Assembly (NCBI GenBank): GCA_031278135.1
Contig: JAITKY010000176.1
Location: forward strand, 1-9,608
Origin: Prevotellaceae bacterium
GTDB lineage: Bacteria; Bacteroidota; Bacteroidia; Bacteroidales; UBA932
Length of the DNA: 9,608 nucleotides
Direction of reading: 5' to 3'
How positions within the stretch are numbered: position 1 is the first letter of the stretch; every line of letters begins with the position of its first letter. Shown here in pieces: positions 1 to 6,873 of this stretch. The notes under the pieces were generated by a model. The model searched no databases and was not told the DNA's origin. It saw only the letters and a list, made by a program, of their open reading frames with translations. The translations under genes and the position numbers were made by a program.

Positions 1-76
1 CCCATCAATTAAACTTATTATAATATGTCAAAAATCAAACTTATTGCATGTGTCAAAAAAATTACAAATAATAGCG

Positions 77-109
77 CAAAGATATAAACATTTTTTTTAA
101 TGCACCAAA
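77..109 (-). promoter_or_regulatory. Bacteroidota-type promoter firing leftwards
   Basis: Read on the minus strand, TTTG (106-109) is followed after 21 nt by TATCTTTG (77-84). This fits the established Bacteroidota housekeeping consensus (-33 TTTG, -7 TAnnTTTG). Transcription would start around position 70 and run off the left edge, so the target gene is not visible. The match is by eye in very AT-rich DNA, where chance matches are possible. Confidence 0.5.
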
Positions 110-449
110 AAAATCAATATCACAATCTCAATATTTCGAGTACTATTTTGACATTTTTTATACCTTACTGCTTGATATTCTTTGAATTATAACAATTTGA
201 ATTAATATTTTTACTGAAACCTCAATATCCTGCCAATCAAATGATTACAAACTCAAATTTTTTTACGCTTCCGTCGAAAATCATCATAAAAAACATTGAA
301 AATTATAATTTGCAGTACAAAAATCGTTACTATTTTATTTTTCATAGCTAAAACCGGCTTACATAAAAGAATACAAAGTCAGTGATTTGCAAATTGTTGC
401 CGGCTACATCCACTTTTTCGGCTGTGGAGCGAATTTCTATTTATTTAAG

Positions 450-475
450 CCACTAAAATCTGTGTAAATCAGTGG
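450..475. repeat. Small inverted repeat downstream of rnhA
   Basis: CCACT (450-454) and AGTGG (471-475) form a perfect 5-bp inverted repeat around a 16-nt loop containing ATCTGTGTAAATC. It lies 20-45 nt beyond the rnhA stop codon. Phrases of this kind recur in intergenic DNA of many Bacteroidota genomes. It could be a weak transcript end, but no clear T-tract follows it on the minus strand. Confidence 0.4.
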
Positions 476-494
476 ACAAAAGATATAGTTTAGA

Positions 495-977
495 TTAAAG
501 TATATTTTCTTCATTTGACACATTTTGTATATACCATGTATCTTCTTTAAGATTAGATGATTCCGCTGCCTGCACAGCCAAACGGTCACATCGTTCGTTA
601 TAAATATTTCCGTTGTGTCCTTTCACCCAGACAAATTTGATGCTGTGTTTTTGTGCTACGTTAAGATATCTGATCCACAAATCTTTATTTTTCTTTTTTT
701 TAAAGTCATTTCTGTACCATGACTGAACCCAATTTTTCTCAACAGCATCAACGACATATTGCGAATCGCTGAAAATCGTTACGTTACAAGGTTCTTTTTT
801 CAGCGCTTCCAATCCAATTATAACCGCTAACAATTCCATCCGGTTGTTTGTTGTTAAAACATAACCTCCGGAAAGTTCCTTAGAATGAACGCCCGACATC
901 AAAATTGTCCCATAACCGCCCGGTCCCGGATTACCTTTCGCAGCACCGTCGGTATATATTGTTACATTTACATCCAC
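495..977 (-). CDS. rnhA: Ribonuclease HI
   Basis: RNase HI cleaves the RNA strand of RNA-DNA hybrids in the cytoplasm, removing primers and R-loops. The protein shows the whole family pattern: TDGAAKGNPGPGGYG at the N-terminus, NNRMELLA, FSDSQYV, VKGHNGN and NERCDRLA. The catalytic set is D10, E48, D71 and D131, with the helper His at 121, very close to the E. coli numbering (D10, E48, D70, H124, D134). I chose the GTG at 975-977 because it puts TDG at residues 9-11 as in E. coli and gives 160 aa. A TTG at 999-1001 would add eight residues (168 aa) and leave a 6-nt gap to the upstream gene. No ATG start exists. The ~20-residue tail after DRLAVQAA is not part of the catalytic core. It is probably transcribed with the gene at 1008-1577. 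Confidence 0.95.
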   Translation of the reverse strand: MDVNVTIYTDGAAKGNPGPGGYGTILMSGVHSKELSGGYVLTTNNRMELLAVIIGLEALKKEPCNVTIFSDSQYVVDAVEKNWVQSWYRNDFKKKKNKDLWIRYLNVAQKHSIKFVWVKGHNGNIYNERCDRLAVQAAESSNLKEDTWYIQNVSNEENIL

Positions 978-1007
978 AAGCAAAAGCCTATTATTCAACA
1001 AATTTGC

Positions 1008-1577
1008 TTAAACTTTCATTACTGCTGCATTTGCATCGTCAAGGCTGAACTTATTAATATCGAAAATTTCATCTTCACCAAGTCCCAGCCAATCACGAAA
1101 TTCGTTGGCTTTTTTGCCTTTGGGATCGCGTACAAAAGTCTCTTTTATATCTTCATACCCCCAGACGCCACCGCAATTTTCGGGTGGACAGGCTCCTTTG
1201 CCGTCGATGCAGGCAGCCTTTTTTCTGTTTTCGTGAACGATTTTTTCAAGAATAATTTTATGAACCCAGTCATCACCGAGATCATAAATGTAAATGAACC
1301 GTTTACCTTCCTTCGAAAAAATTTCTTTCAATTTTTTTGTTCTTGAATCGATAACCGGAGCCTCCCAATCGTCATCGTCTTCCGTAGGAATACCAATTAT
1401 TTCGTCCGAGCCGTTCTCTTTTTCCGAAAATTGATACAGATGACTATTTTCCCAACCAAATGCAGCCTGAATCACTTGATGAAGTTTGTGAAACGTAAAT
1501 GTTTCAGGCACTAAGACTTTCCTCCATACGGGAGGTTTTGTAACGTCTTCAATCTGAATTTTAAATTGTAATGCCAT
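1008..1577 (-). CDS. Plasmid pRiA4b ORF-3 family protein
   Basis: This 189-aa protein belongs to the pRiA4b ORF-3-like family (Pfam PRiA4_ORF3), named from a plasmid gene and also seen as a passenger gene near some insertion sequences; its biochemical role is unknown. Family marks visible are PPVWRKVLVP (about residues 15-24), the LHQVIQAAFGW segment with HLYQF after it, YDLGDDWVHKI in the middle, and a Cys-rich ACPPENCGGVWGYED block near residue 130. The Cys and His residues could bind a metal, which is inference. The ATG at 1575-1577 (MALQFKIQ) is preferred; the frame stays open to an ATG at 1607, but those ten extra residues (MNCFIKIISI) do not resemble the family. No Shine-Dalgarno sequence is seen. 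There is no transposase nearby, so this copy looks like a stable chromosomal gene. It lies 30 nt (or 6 nt) upstream of rnhA. Confidence 0.88.
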   Translation of the reverse strand: MALQFKIQIEDVTKPPVWRKVLVPETFTFHKLHQVIQAAFGWENSHLYQFSEKENGSDEIIGIPTEDDDDWEAPVIDSRTKKLKEIFSKEGKRFIYIYDLGDDWVHKIILEKIVHENRKKAACIDGKGACPPENCGGVWGYEDIKETFVRDPKGKKANEFRDWLGLGEDEIFDINKFSLDDANAAVMKV

Positions 1578-1666
1578 GATACTTATAATTTTAATAAAAC
1601 AATTCATCTTAATATACAGAATAATTTACCCTTACACAAGCAATTGTTTTAATTATTCCTGATATG

Positions 1667-1740
1667 TCGGGGTGATGTGACTCGAACACACGACCTCTAC
1701 GTCCCGAACGTAGCGCGCTAGCCAACTGCGCCACACCCCG
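1667..1740 (-). tRNA. tRNA-Pro (anticodon CGG)
   Basis: The minus strand folds into a full cloverleaf of 74 nt. The acceptor stem is CGGGGTG with CACCCCG, the D stem GCGC/GCGC, the anticodon stem CTACG/CGTAG around loop TTCGGGA, and the T arm GTGTG-TTCGAGT-CACAT. The anticodon CGG reads the proline codon CCG. The C1-G72 pair and discriminator A73 are typical of bacterial tRNA-Pro. CCA is not encoded; the bases after A73 are CATATC. It starts 21 nt beyond the ptb stop codon on the same strand with no clear promoter between, so co-transcription with ackA-ptb is possible. Confidence 0.96.
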
Positions 1741-1761
1741 ATAGGACTTTTTTTTATTCTA

Positions 1762-2661
1762 TCAACAATTCAACGCTGCCAAGGCTATTGAATTGAGTTT
1801 TGTCTCTGTAGTATCGCCTCTTGAAGAGAGAACACAAGGAGATTTCGCTCCTACAACCATTGCCGCAAGCTGGGAGTTTGTAAATTTCCCTATCGTTTTA
1901 TAAAACACATTTCCTGCTTCAATGTTCGGAAATAAAAGGCAATCGGCGTCCGCTGCTACTGGTCCCGAAACTTTCTTTATTTCTTTTGCCTCTTCATCTA
2001 TAGCAACGTCAACAGCCAATGGACCATCGATATACGCGCCTGCTATCTGACCTCTGTCCGCCATTTTTGAGATAATCGCCGCATCTACGCACGCCTGCAT
2101 TCCGGGCGACATCTGCTCAGTTGCAGCAATAACTGCTAATTTCGGTTTTTCGATTCCCAACGATTTTGCTGCTTTAATCAGATATTCGCACATCGCTATT
2201 TTCTGCTTCAAATCGGGAGCCGGAATGACCGCAATATCGCTGAACAGCAGCAATTTGTGATATGCGGAAGAATTCATCAGCGTGATGTGGCTGAGTATAC
2301 CTTTCGAAGGCAGCAACCCGATGTCTTTGTTGAGAATAGCCCTCATATACTTGTCGGTGCTGCACAAACCTTTCATCAGGATATCGCCCTCGCCTTTGCT
2401 GACAAATTCGACAGCAGTCAAAGCCGCTTTGTTTTCGTCCGCTTCCTGTACTATATTGAACTTATTGTAATCTATTTCAAGAGTTTCGCACACATGTCTA
2501 ATAGTTTTTGCATCGCCTACCAAAGTTGCATCAACAATACCGGCGTCAATAGCCAGACTAACTGCTCCAATTGTGTGTGAATCATTGGCATATGCCGCTA
2601 TCAACCGTTTCTTTGGCTTTGTTTTGATGTCGTCAAAAATTGCGTTAAAAGATGTTATCAT
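1762..2661 (-). CDS. ptb: Phosphate butyryltransferase / phosphate acyltransferase (PTA_PTB family)
   Basis: This 299-aa cytoplasmic enzyme belongs to the phosphate acetyl/butyryltransferase family, which exchanges CoA for phosphate on an acyl-CoA to give an acyl phosphate. Length and text match the short butyryl-type enzymes such as clostridial Ptb: N-terminal ITSFNAIF, LVGD near residue 48, ILMKGL near 94, ILNKDIGL, SKMADRGQIAGAYIDGPLA near 200, LLFPNIEAGNVFYK near 243, and a C-terminal SSRGDTTETKLNSIALAAL. These are not features of the longer Pta proteins. The ATG at 2659-2661 follows the ackA stop codon after one base, so the two are almost certainly translated from one message. The partner makes acyl phosphate into free acid plus ATP. 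Whether the true substrate is acetyl-, propionyl-, butyryl- or a branched acyl-CoA cannot be read from sequence. Confidence 0.9.
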   Translation of the reverse strand: MITSFNAIFDDIKTKPKKRLIAAYANDSHTIGAVSLAIDAGIVDATLVGDAKTIRHVCETLEIDYNKFNIVQEADENKAALTAVEFVSKGEGDILMKGLCSTDKYMRAILNKDIGLLPSKGILSHITLMNSSAYHKLLLFSDIAVIPAPDLKQKIAMCEYLIKAAKSLGIEKPKLAVIAATEQMSPGMQACVDAAIISKMADRGQIAGAYIDGPLAVDVAIDEEAKEIKKVSGPVAADADCLLFPNIEAGNVFYKTIGKFTNSQLAAMVVGAKSPCVLSSRGDTTETKLNSIALAALNC

Positions 2662-2662
2662 T

Positions 2663-3877
2663 TCAGCTTACTTTTTTTGTTATTATATTAACGGTATCCA
2701 GTGCGATTACCAATTCTTCATCGGTTTCCGCAAGAGCTAATTTTATTTTCGAATCGGGCGTACTGATCACCCTGTCTGTCCGGAGATGATCATTGACCGA
2801 CCTGTCTATCTCGGCTCCCAGAAAACCAAGATATTCCGATATTCCGAGCCGTATGTTCCAGTCGTTTTCGCCAATTCCTCCCGTATAGACGACCATATCC
2901 AGCCCTTTCATCGCAACAGCATAAGCGCCAATATATTTCGCTATTCGATAGACAAATATGTCGATAGCCAGTTTCGCTCTTTGGTTGCCTTCGTTTTCGT
3001 ATTTTATCCAGAGGTCGCGCATATCCGACGAAACTCCTGATATTCCGAACAGTCCACAATCTTTATTAAGAAAATTGTTGACTTCGGCAGCAGACAGATT
3101 CCTTTTTTCCTGCAAATATGTAACGATTCCGGCGTCGATATCTCCGCTACGGGTTCCCATGACCGAGCCTTCCAACGGAGTGAACCCCATTGATGTATCG
3201 ACTGATTGACCGTTTTTTATCGCTGTAACCGACACTCCATTACCCATGTGGCAAGTTACAATCTTCGAATTGTTGATATCTAAACCTGCTAATTTACAGG
3301 CTTTTTCAGCAACAAATTTGTGACTTGTCCCATGAAAACCGTATCTGCGTATTTTGTATTCCTGATAATATTCGTATGGAACTCCGTATAAATAAGCCTT
3401 TTCCGGTATTGTCTGATGAAAAGAAGTGTCGAACACGGCAACCTGAGGCGTACCGGGCAAAAGTTTTTCCATCGAAACAATTCCTTTCAAGTTTGCGGGA
3501 TTGTGTAACGGCGCTAAATCGGAGCATTTTTCGATATTGATTTTTGTCTGTTCATCAACGAGAACACTACCGGAAAAATATTCGCCTCCATGTGCAACTC
3601 GATGACCTACAGCGTCTATCTGCTGTATATTGATTATAACACCATGCTGTGCGTCTGTGAGAACCTCCAATATTGCATTGATCCCATCCGCATGGTCGGG
3701 AAATGCACGACTCAACTTAAAACTGTCTTTTCCTGCGGGTTTGTGGGTCAAAAATCCTTCGGAAAACCCGACTCTTTCGACAATACCCTTAGCAAGCACA
3801 TCTTTGCTGTCACCTGATATACTTAACAACTGATATTTTATCGAAGAACTACCGCAATTTAAAACTAAAACATTCAT
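2663..3877 (-). CDS. ackA: Acetate kinase
   Basis: Acetate kinase converts acetyl phosphate and ADP to acetate and ATP, the last energy-yielding step of acetate fermentation, in the cytoplasm. The 404-aa length is normal. ASKHA-fold motifs are intact: VLVLNCGSSSIKYQL at the N-terminus (N7), HRVAHGGE (R93), LAPLHNP, VFDTSFHQT (D150), RRYGFHGTSH (H182), MGNGVS, GTRSGDIDAG (R243), VYTGGIGEN, and TDEELVIALDT holding the Mg-binding Glu (387 or 388). These match acetate kinases rather than butyrate kinases, which begin with a different glycine-rich motif. The ATG at 3875-3877 is chosen; the frame runs on to 4012, but those 45 residues are not family-like and would span the promoter. It is the first gene of an ackA-ptb operon with a strong Bacteroidota promoter at 3928-3959. 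Confidence 0.96.
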   Translation of the reverse strand: MNVLVLNCGSSSIKYQLLSISGDSKDVLAKGIVERVGFSEGFLTHKPAGKDSFKLSRAFPDHADGINAILEVLTDAQHGVIINIQQIDAVGHRVAHGGEYFSGSVLVDEQTKINIEKCSDLAPLHNPANLKGIVSMEKLLPGTPQVAVFDTSFHQTIPEKAYLYGVPYEYYQEYKIRRYGFHGTSHKFVAEKACKLAGLDINNSKIVTCHMGNGVSVTAIKNGQSVDTSMGFTPLEGSVMGTRSGDIDAGIVTYLQEKRNLSAAEVNNFLNKDCGLFGISGVSSDMRDLWIKYENEGNQRAKLAIDIFVYRIAKYIGAYAVAMKGLDMVVYTGGIGENDWNIRLGISEYLGFLGAEIDRSVNDHLRTDRVISTPDSKIKLALAETDEELVIALDTVNIITKKVS

Positions 3878-4229
3878 AACACACACTACATCTTTCTTTA
3901 TAATAATTTTATAAATCAATTCGGACGCAAAGGTATATAAAAAAAATGTTAACTTCAAATTTTTTTTTGCAATTTTTATCTTATCTCTGAAAATCAAATA
4001 AATATAATGCAAAAATTAATGCGGGAAAAATATAATTTCGCATATTTGACATGGCATTTGATTCTCTTTTTTGTGATTTTTTGCTGTTTTTTTTTCATCG
4101 ATATTGAATGGAATCATTTTACTTTCCAGAATCCTGTTTTATCCGGACCAACGTGCCTGGAAAACTATTTTTTGCATAATTGTTCAATAACATTCATATC
4201 TATCCATAAAAAATCTTACTGTATTTCAA
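3878..4229. other. Intergenic region between pmbA and ackA
   Basis: This 352-base AT-rich gap lies downstream of pmbA and upstream of ackA, both on the minus strand. Its left part carries the ackA promoter (3928-3959) and a leader of about 40-45 nt. The rest has no supported gene. A plus-strand open frame at 4007-4249 codes a low-complexity Phe/Ile-rich peptide that overlaps the pmbA stop and resembles nothing. A 7-bp inverted repeat, TTTCCAG (4123-4129) and CTGGAAA (4157-4163), is the only candidate for a pmbA transcript end, and it has no T-tract. Confidence 0.6.
3928..3959 (-). promoter_or_regulatory. ackA-ptb promoter (Bacteroidota type)
   Basis: On the minus strand, TTTG (3956-3959) is followed after exactly 20 nt by TACCTTTG (3928-3935), matching both halves of the Bacteroidota housekeeping promoter consensus (TTTG and TAnnTTTG). 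The expected start of transcription is near 3920, giving a leader of roughly 43 nt before the ackA ATG. No Shine-Dalgarno sequence is seen in the leader. Confidence 0.72.
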
Positions 4230-5555
4230 CTACAAAGATACTCCGCTGAAATCCACATCCTTAAACAGTAATGAGGGAACTCTTATCGACGAATTAAGCC
4301 ACGGGTCGTTGCCGATTTCCAGAATATTATTCCATAGCGTCAGCAGGTTTCCGGTGATATTCATTTCGTTAACAGGCTTCGACAGTTTGCCTTTTTCGAT
4401 GAGGAAACCCTCGATTCCGAACGAGAAATCGCCTGTGCTACTGTTGCTGTTTCCGCCGTTAAATCCTGTAATCCAGATTCCTTTGTCGATTGAAGCAAGA
4501 ATTTGTTCATGCGACCGTGTTCCTAAATCAAAATTCACAATCGACGACGATGATACCGTTGGTTCCATATTCAGTTTGGCGGCATTGTAAGTATCTATGA
4601 AATAAGTCTTAAGAACGCCTTTTTCAATTAGATTTCTTTTAATTGTCGCTACGCCTTCGCGGTCGAACATTCTTGCCCCGAATGTGCCTTTAATATGAGG
4701 TTCGTCGATAACGGTCACTTTGTCGGAGATTATTTTTTCGTTCAGTTTGTTGATAAGAAACGAATTTTTCTGATGTAAAGCGAATCCATACATAGCGGAA
4801 AGCAGAGGCGATAACAAATTCGACGACTGTGTGTTATCCAGCAACGCAAGATATTTGCCCGAATCGATTTTTGTCTGTCCCAGTTTTTGCAAAGTCCGTT
4901 CGTATGCTTTTCGTCCGACATTGTCTTTCACCAAGTTATCGAAATGCAAAGCCGCTTCGAACCACGATGAACATGGACGGGCGTCGCCGTCGCCTTTCAT
5001 CGAAACCATCGAACATAGCGAATATCGCGAATGAGCCGTCTCGCCCTCGAAACCGTTACTCGAAATCATATACATAAAACTGTCGTTATCGTTGTATTCC
5101 GCTGTTATCGAAATGATTCGGGAATCGACGCCGTATATTTCGCCGACCATACTGCGGGCGAGAGCGAGTTTGGTATCGACGTTTACTTTTTCGAAATTTT
5201 TATCGTAAGTATCCAAAGTAAACATCGTACCTTTGTAATATCTCGAAGTGACGGGCAAAGTCCACATCGGGTCTTTATCGAGGTAACGTGTTGATTCTAT
5301 TGCCGAAGCGATGAATTTGAACAAACTTGCCTTTTCCATACGGTTTGTTGAATATGAGCCGTAACGGTCATCGACAAACAGTTCGATTTCCATTCTGTTT
5401 TCCGATGCTTGTTGCAGTTTATCGAGGTTTTGGTCTCGGTATTCAAACAAACTGCTCGAACCGGAATATATCGCAATTCGTGCGTCGTTTGCTCCATTGT
5501 CCAAAGCAAACTGCATTGCCTCTCCGGCAAGGGATTTTTGTTCTGACGAAATCAT
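4230..5555 (-). CDS. pmbA: TldE/PmbA family protein (metalloprotease TldD/E partner subunit)
   Basis: PmbA (TldE) is the non-catalytic partner of TldD in a cytoplasmic heterodimeric metalloprotease that, in E. coli, matures microcin B17 and degrades CcdA. The 441-aa length matches the family. Visible marks include an N-terminal segment with ALDNGANDARIAIY, a central SGKYLALLDNTQSSNLLSPLLSA stretch, GVLKTYFIDTYNAAKL, and the C-terminal signature running from STGDFSFGIEGFLIEKGKL through PVNEMNITGNLL to EIGNDPW. No HExxxH zinc site is present, as expected for TldE rather than TldD. The ATG at 5553-5555 lies 17 nt after the stop codon of the thioredoxin gene, so it is probably the last gene of the sufE operon. 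No tldD is visible next to it, although the two are often adjacent; TldD would have to be encoded elsewhere. Confidence 0.93.
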   Translation of the reverse strand: MISSEQKSLAGEAMQFALDNGANDARIAIYSGSSSLFEYRDQNLDKLQQASENRMEIELFVDDRYGSYSTNRMEKASLFKFIASAIESTRYLDKDPMWTLPVTSRYYKGTMFTLDTYDKNFEKVNVDTKLALARSMVGEIYGVDSRIISITAEYNDNDSFMYMISSNGFEGETAHSRYSLCSMVSMKGDGDARPCSSWFEAALHFDNLVKDNVGRKAYERTLQKLGQTKIDSGKYLALLDNTQSSNLLSPLLSAMYGFALHQKNSFLINKLNEKIISDKVTVIDEPHIKGTFGARMFDREGVATIKRNLIEKGVLKTYFIDTYNAAKLNMEPTVSSSSIVNFDLGTRSHEQILASIDKGIWITGFNGGNSNSSTGDFSFGIEGFLIEKGKLSKPVNEMNITGNLLTLWNNILEIGNDPWLNSSIRVPSLLFKDVDFSGVSL

Positions 5556-5572
5556 GTAATTTATTGTCTTAC

Positions 5573-6529
5573 TTAGCGTTTTATGTTATTAAAATATTCT
5601 TTTGTATATTCTTCCCACGATTTGTTGAGATAGTGATTTTCTCCAAAAAACAATAGTGCCGGCGTCATAAAATCCGGTTTTTGAGCGCCCTGTATCCGTG
5701 TCAATATCAATGCTTTTTCGTTGAGCACAATCATTGACGGCAATCCATACTGTTCGCCGGGTTTCGAAGTCGCCAAACTTGCAGCAAGTTCCGGCGACGA
5801 CACTTTGCGACCATCCGGCAAAGTGTGCGTTTCCTTCGATTCGGCATCCAACTTCACGGGATAATACTGCTCGTTCAGTATTTTTGCCACGACGGAATCG
5901 GAAAAAGTGTCTCTGTCAAGCACTTTGCACCATCCACACCAATCGGCGTAAATATCGACGAAGATTTTGCGGGGTTCTTTTTTCGCCGCTGCAACAGCAT
6001 CGTCAAATTTCATCCATTTAACCTGTCCTTTTTTCGATTGCATGACATTCTTGTTAAAAGCATGAAACGACAGTTTTTGTTTCATAAAGTCAGGTTTTTG
6101 GAATCCCTGAATCAACTCGCTCAGCTGCATTTTTTCGTTGATAATCACCATTGTCGGTAATCCCAATCCTTCGCCCGGCTTCGCCATTGCAAGGCTTGCC
6201 GCCAATTCGGGTGACGAAAATTTGTTATCTCCCACAGTGTGTGTCTCTTTCGATTCGGAATTTAACTTGACAGGATAGTAATATTCATTCAGAATCCTGA
6301 TTACACCCGTATCGGAAAACGTTTCTCTGTCAAGCACTTTGCACCATCCGCACCAGTCGGCGTAAATATCGACGAAAATTTTACGGGGTTCTTTCTGCAA
6401 TGCAGCGCATGCTTCTTCGAACTTCATCCATTTGACTTTTTTTTGGCTGTACGCCGGATTAATCGAGCTTGCCGTTATCATCAACGACAATCCAATCAAC
6501 AAGTTCCGCAATTTAAAATTATGTCTCAT
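5573..6529 (-). CDS. Secreted protein with two tandem thioredoxin-like domains
   Basis: This 318-aa protein has a Sec signal peptide (basic MRHNFKLR, hydrophobic LLIGLSLMITA, likely cut after AYS-28), so it should act in the periplasm or at the outer surface. Two thioredoxin-like domains follow, at about residues 32-149 and 170-288. Each has the redox motif WCGWC (C60/C63 and C198/C201) and a cis-proline loop, GLPTM and GLPSM. They are about 70% identical with a one-residue insertion in the second. The KEPRKIFVDIY...CKVLDR block of 23 residues is identical in both. The architecture resembles the thioredoxin_7/DUF255-like secreted proteins common in Bacteroidota. Its role is probably thiol-disulfide exchange; oxidase, reductase or isomerase cannot be told apart. 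The start is an ATG at 6527-6529, 24 nt after the DUF59 gene, in the same operon; an A-rich leader precedes it. Confidence 0.88.
   Translation of the reverse strand: MRHNFKLRNLLIGLSLMITASSINPAYSQKKVKWMKFEEACAALQKEPRKIFVDIYADWCGWCKVLDRETFSDTGVIRILNEYYYPVKLNSESKETHTVGDNKFSSPELAASLAMAKPGEGLGLPTMVIINEKMQLSELIQGFQKPDFMKQKLSFHAFNKNVMQSKKGQVKWMKFDDAVAAAKKEPRKIFVDIYADWCGWCKVLDRDTFSDSVVAKILNEQYYPVKLDAESKETHTLPDGRKVSSPELAASLATSKPGEQYGLPSMIVLNEKALILTRIQGAQKPDFMTPALLFFGENHYLNKSWEEYTKEYFNNIKR
5911..6394. repeat. Near-identical internal repeat encoding the WCGWC segment
   Basis: The 70-base blocks 5911-5980 and 6325-6394 differ at only four bases, and all four are silent in the encoded 23 residues. The blocks are exactly 414 bases (138 codons) apart. 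They mark an intragenic domain duplication that is either recent or kept alike by gene conversion; the flanking parts of the two domains have diverged more. Confidence 0.85.
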
Positions 6530-6553
6530 ATCTTTATCTTTTTTTAGTGATAC

Positions 6554-6865
6554 TCAAAGCATTCCCAATTCTAATTTTGCCTCTTCCGACAGATAATTCA
6601 TGTCCCATGGAGGCTCGAATGTCAATTTTATACTCACGTCCTTTACTCCCGTTATGTCTCGTACTCCTGCATTGACATTCTCGATAAGTTCGTCAGCTAC
6701 AGGGCAGTTAGGAGCTGTTAATGTCATTGTTATCGCTACTCCGGCATCGTCGCTCACTATTATTTCGTAAATCAAACCCAAATCATATACATTTACAGGA
6801 ATTTCGGGGTCGTATATGTTTTTTAATACCTTTACTATATCCTGTTCTATTTTTAATTTATCCAT
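6554..6865 (-). CDS. DUF59/MIP18 family Fe-S cluster assembly protein (PaaD/SufT-like)
   Basis: This 103-aa cytoplasmic protein is a stand-alone DUF59 (MIP18, FeS_assembly_P) domain, a family that helps Fe-S cluster assembly or transfer to target proteins. Diagnostic text is IYDPEIPVNVYDLGLIYEI (about residues 17-35), TAPNCPVADEL with the conserved Cys54, and the tail FEPPWDMNYLSEEAKLELG typical of the SUF-linked members. Its place 8 nt after sufE supports a role in the SUF pathway. The start is the ATG at 6863-6865. The family also includes PaaD of phenylacetate breakdown, but no paa genes are seen here and the C-terminal Cys cluster of PaaD is missing, so the SUF assignment is favoured. The symbol is left blank because naming in this family is inconsistent. 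Confidence 0.9.
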   Translation of the reverse strand: MDKLKIEQDIVKVLKNIYDPEIPVNVYDLGLIYEIIVSDDAGVAITMTLTAPNCPVADELIENVNAGVRDITGVKDVSIKLTFEPPWDMNYLSEEAKLELGML

Positions 6866-6873
6866 CCTGTCAA

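Larger units (their letters stand above)
1..494. other. AT-rich non-coding region left of rnhA
   Basis: No convincing coding region is visible on either strand in this 494-base stretch; it is very AT-rich with many stops. It holds a promoter-like site on the minus strand (77-109), a short hairpin close to the 3' end of rnhA (450-475), and an imperfect direct repeat near the left edge (about 11-34 and 37-60, both starting AAACTTATT and ending in TGTCAAAA). The region probably separates the end of the rnhA transcript from a leftward gene that begins outside the window. Confidence 0.6.

Noticed and set aside
1..60. Imperfect direct repeat as part of a CRISPR array
   Set aside because: Only two imperfect AT-rich copies, two bases apart, with no spacer-like structure.
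885..1346. Plus-strand open frame of 153 codons across rnhA and the pRiA4b gene
   Set aside because: It lies antisense to two well-supported genes, has low-complexity Phe/Ile-rich text and no recognisable domain; it is a shadow frame.
2663..3877. Butyrate kinase instead of acetate kinase
   Set aside because: The motifs VLNCGSSSIKYQL, FDTSFHQT, YGFHGTSH and GTRSGD are those of acetate kinase; butyrate kinases differ at these sites.
3878..4012. N-terminal extension of acetate kinase by 45 residues
   Set aside because: The extension is not family-like and would cover the consensus promoter; the ATG at 3875-3877 starts exactly at the conserved N-terminus.
4123..4163. Inverted repeat TTTCCAG/CTGGAAA as a terminator for pmbA
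   Set aside because: The stem is only 7 bp with a 27-nt loop and no T-tract on the minus strand; it could be chance in AT-rich DNA.
4233..4240. TATCTTTG on the minus strand as a second promoter
   Set aside because: It lies inside the last codons of pmbA and has no TTTG at the right distance.
4007..4249. Plus-strand open frame of 80 codons in the pmbA-ackA gap, with a hydrophobic stretch
   Set aside because: The hydrophobic run comes from T-rich DNA, the frame overlaps the pmbA end antisense, and no promoter or ribosome site is seen.
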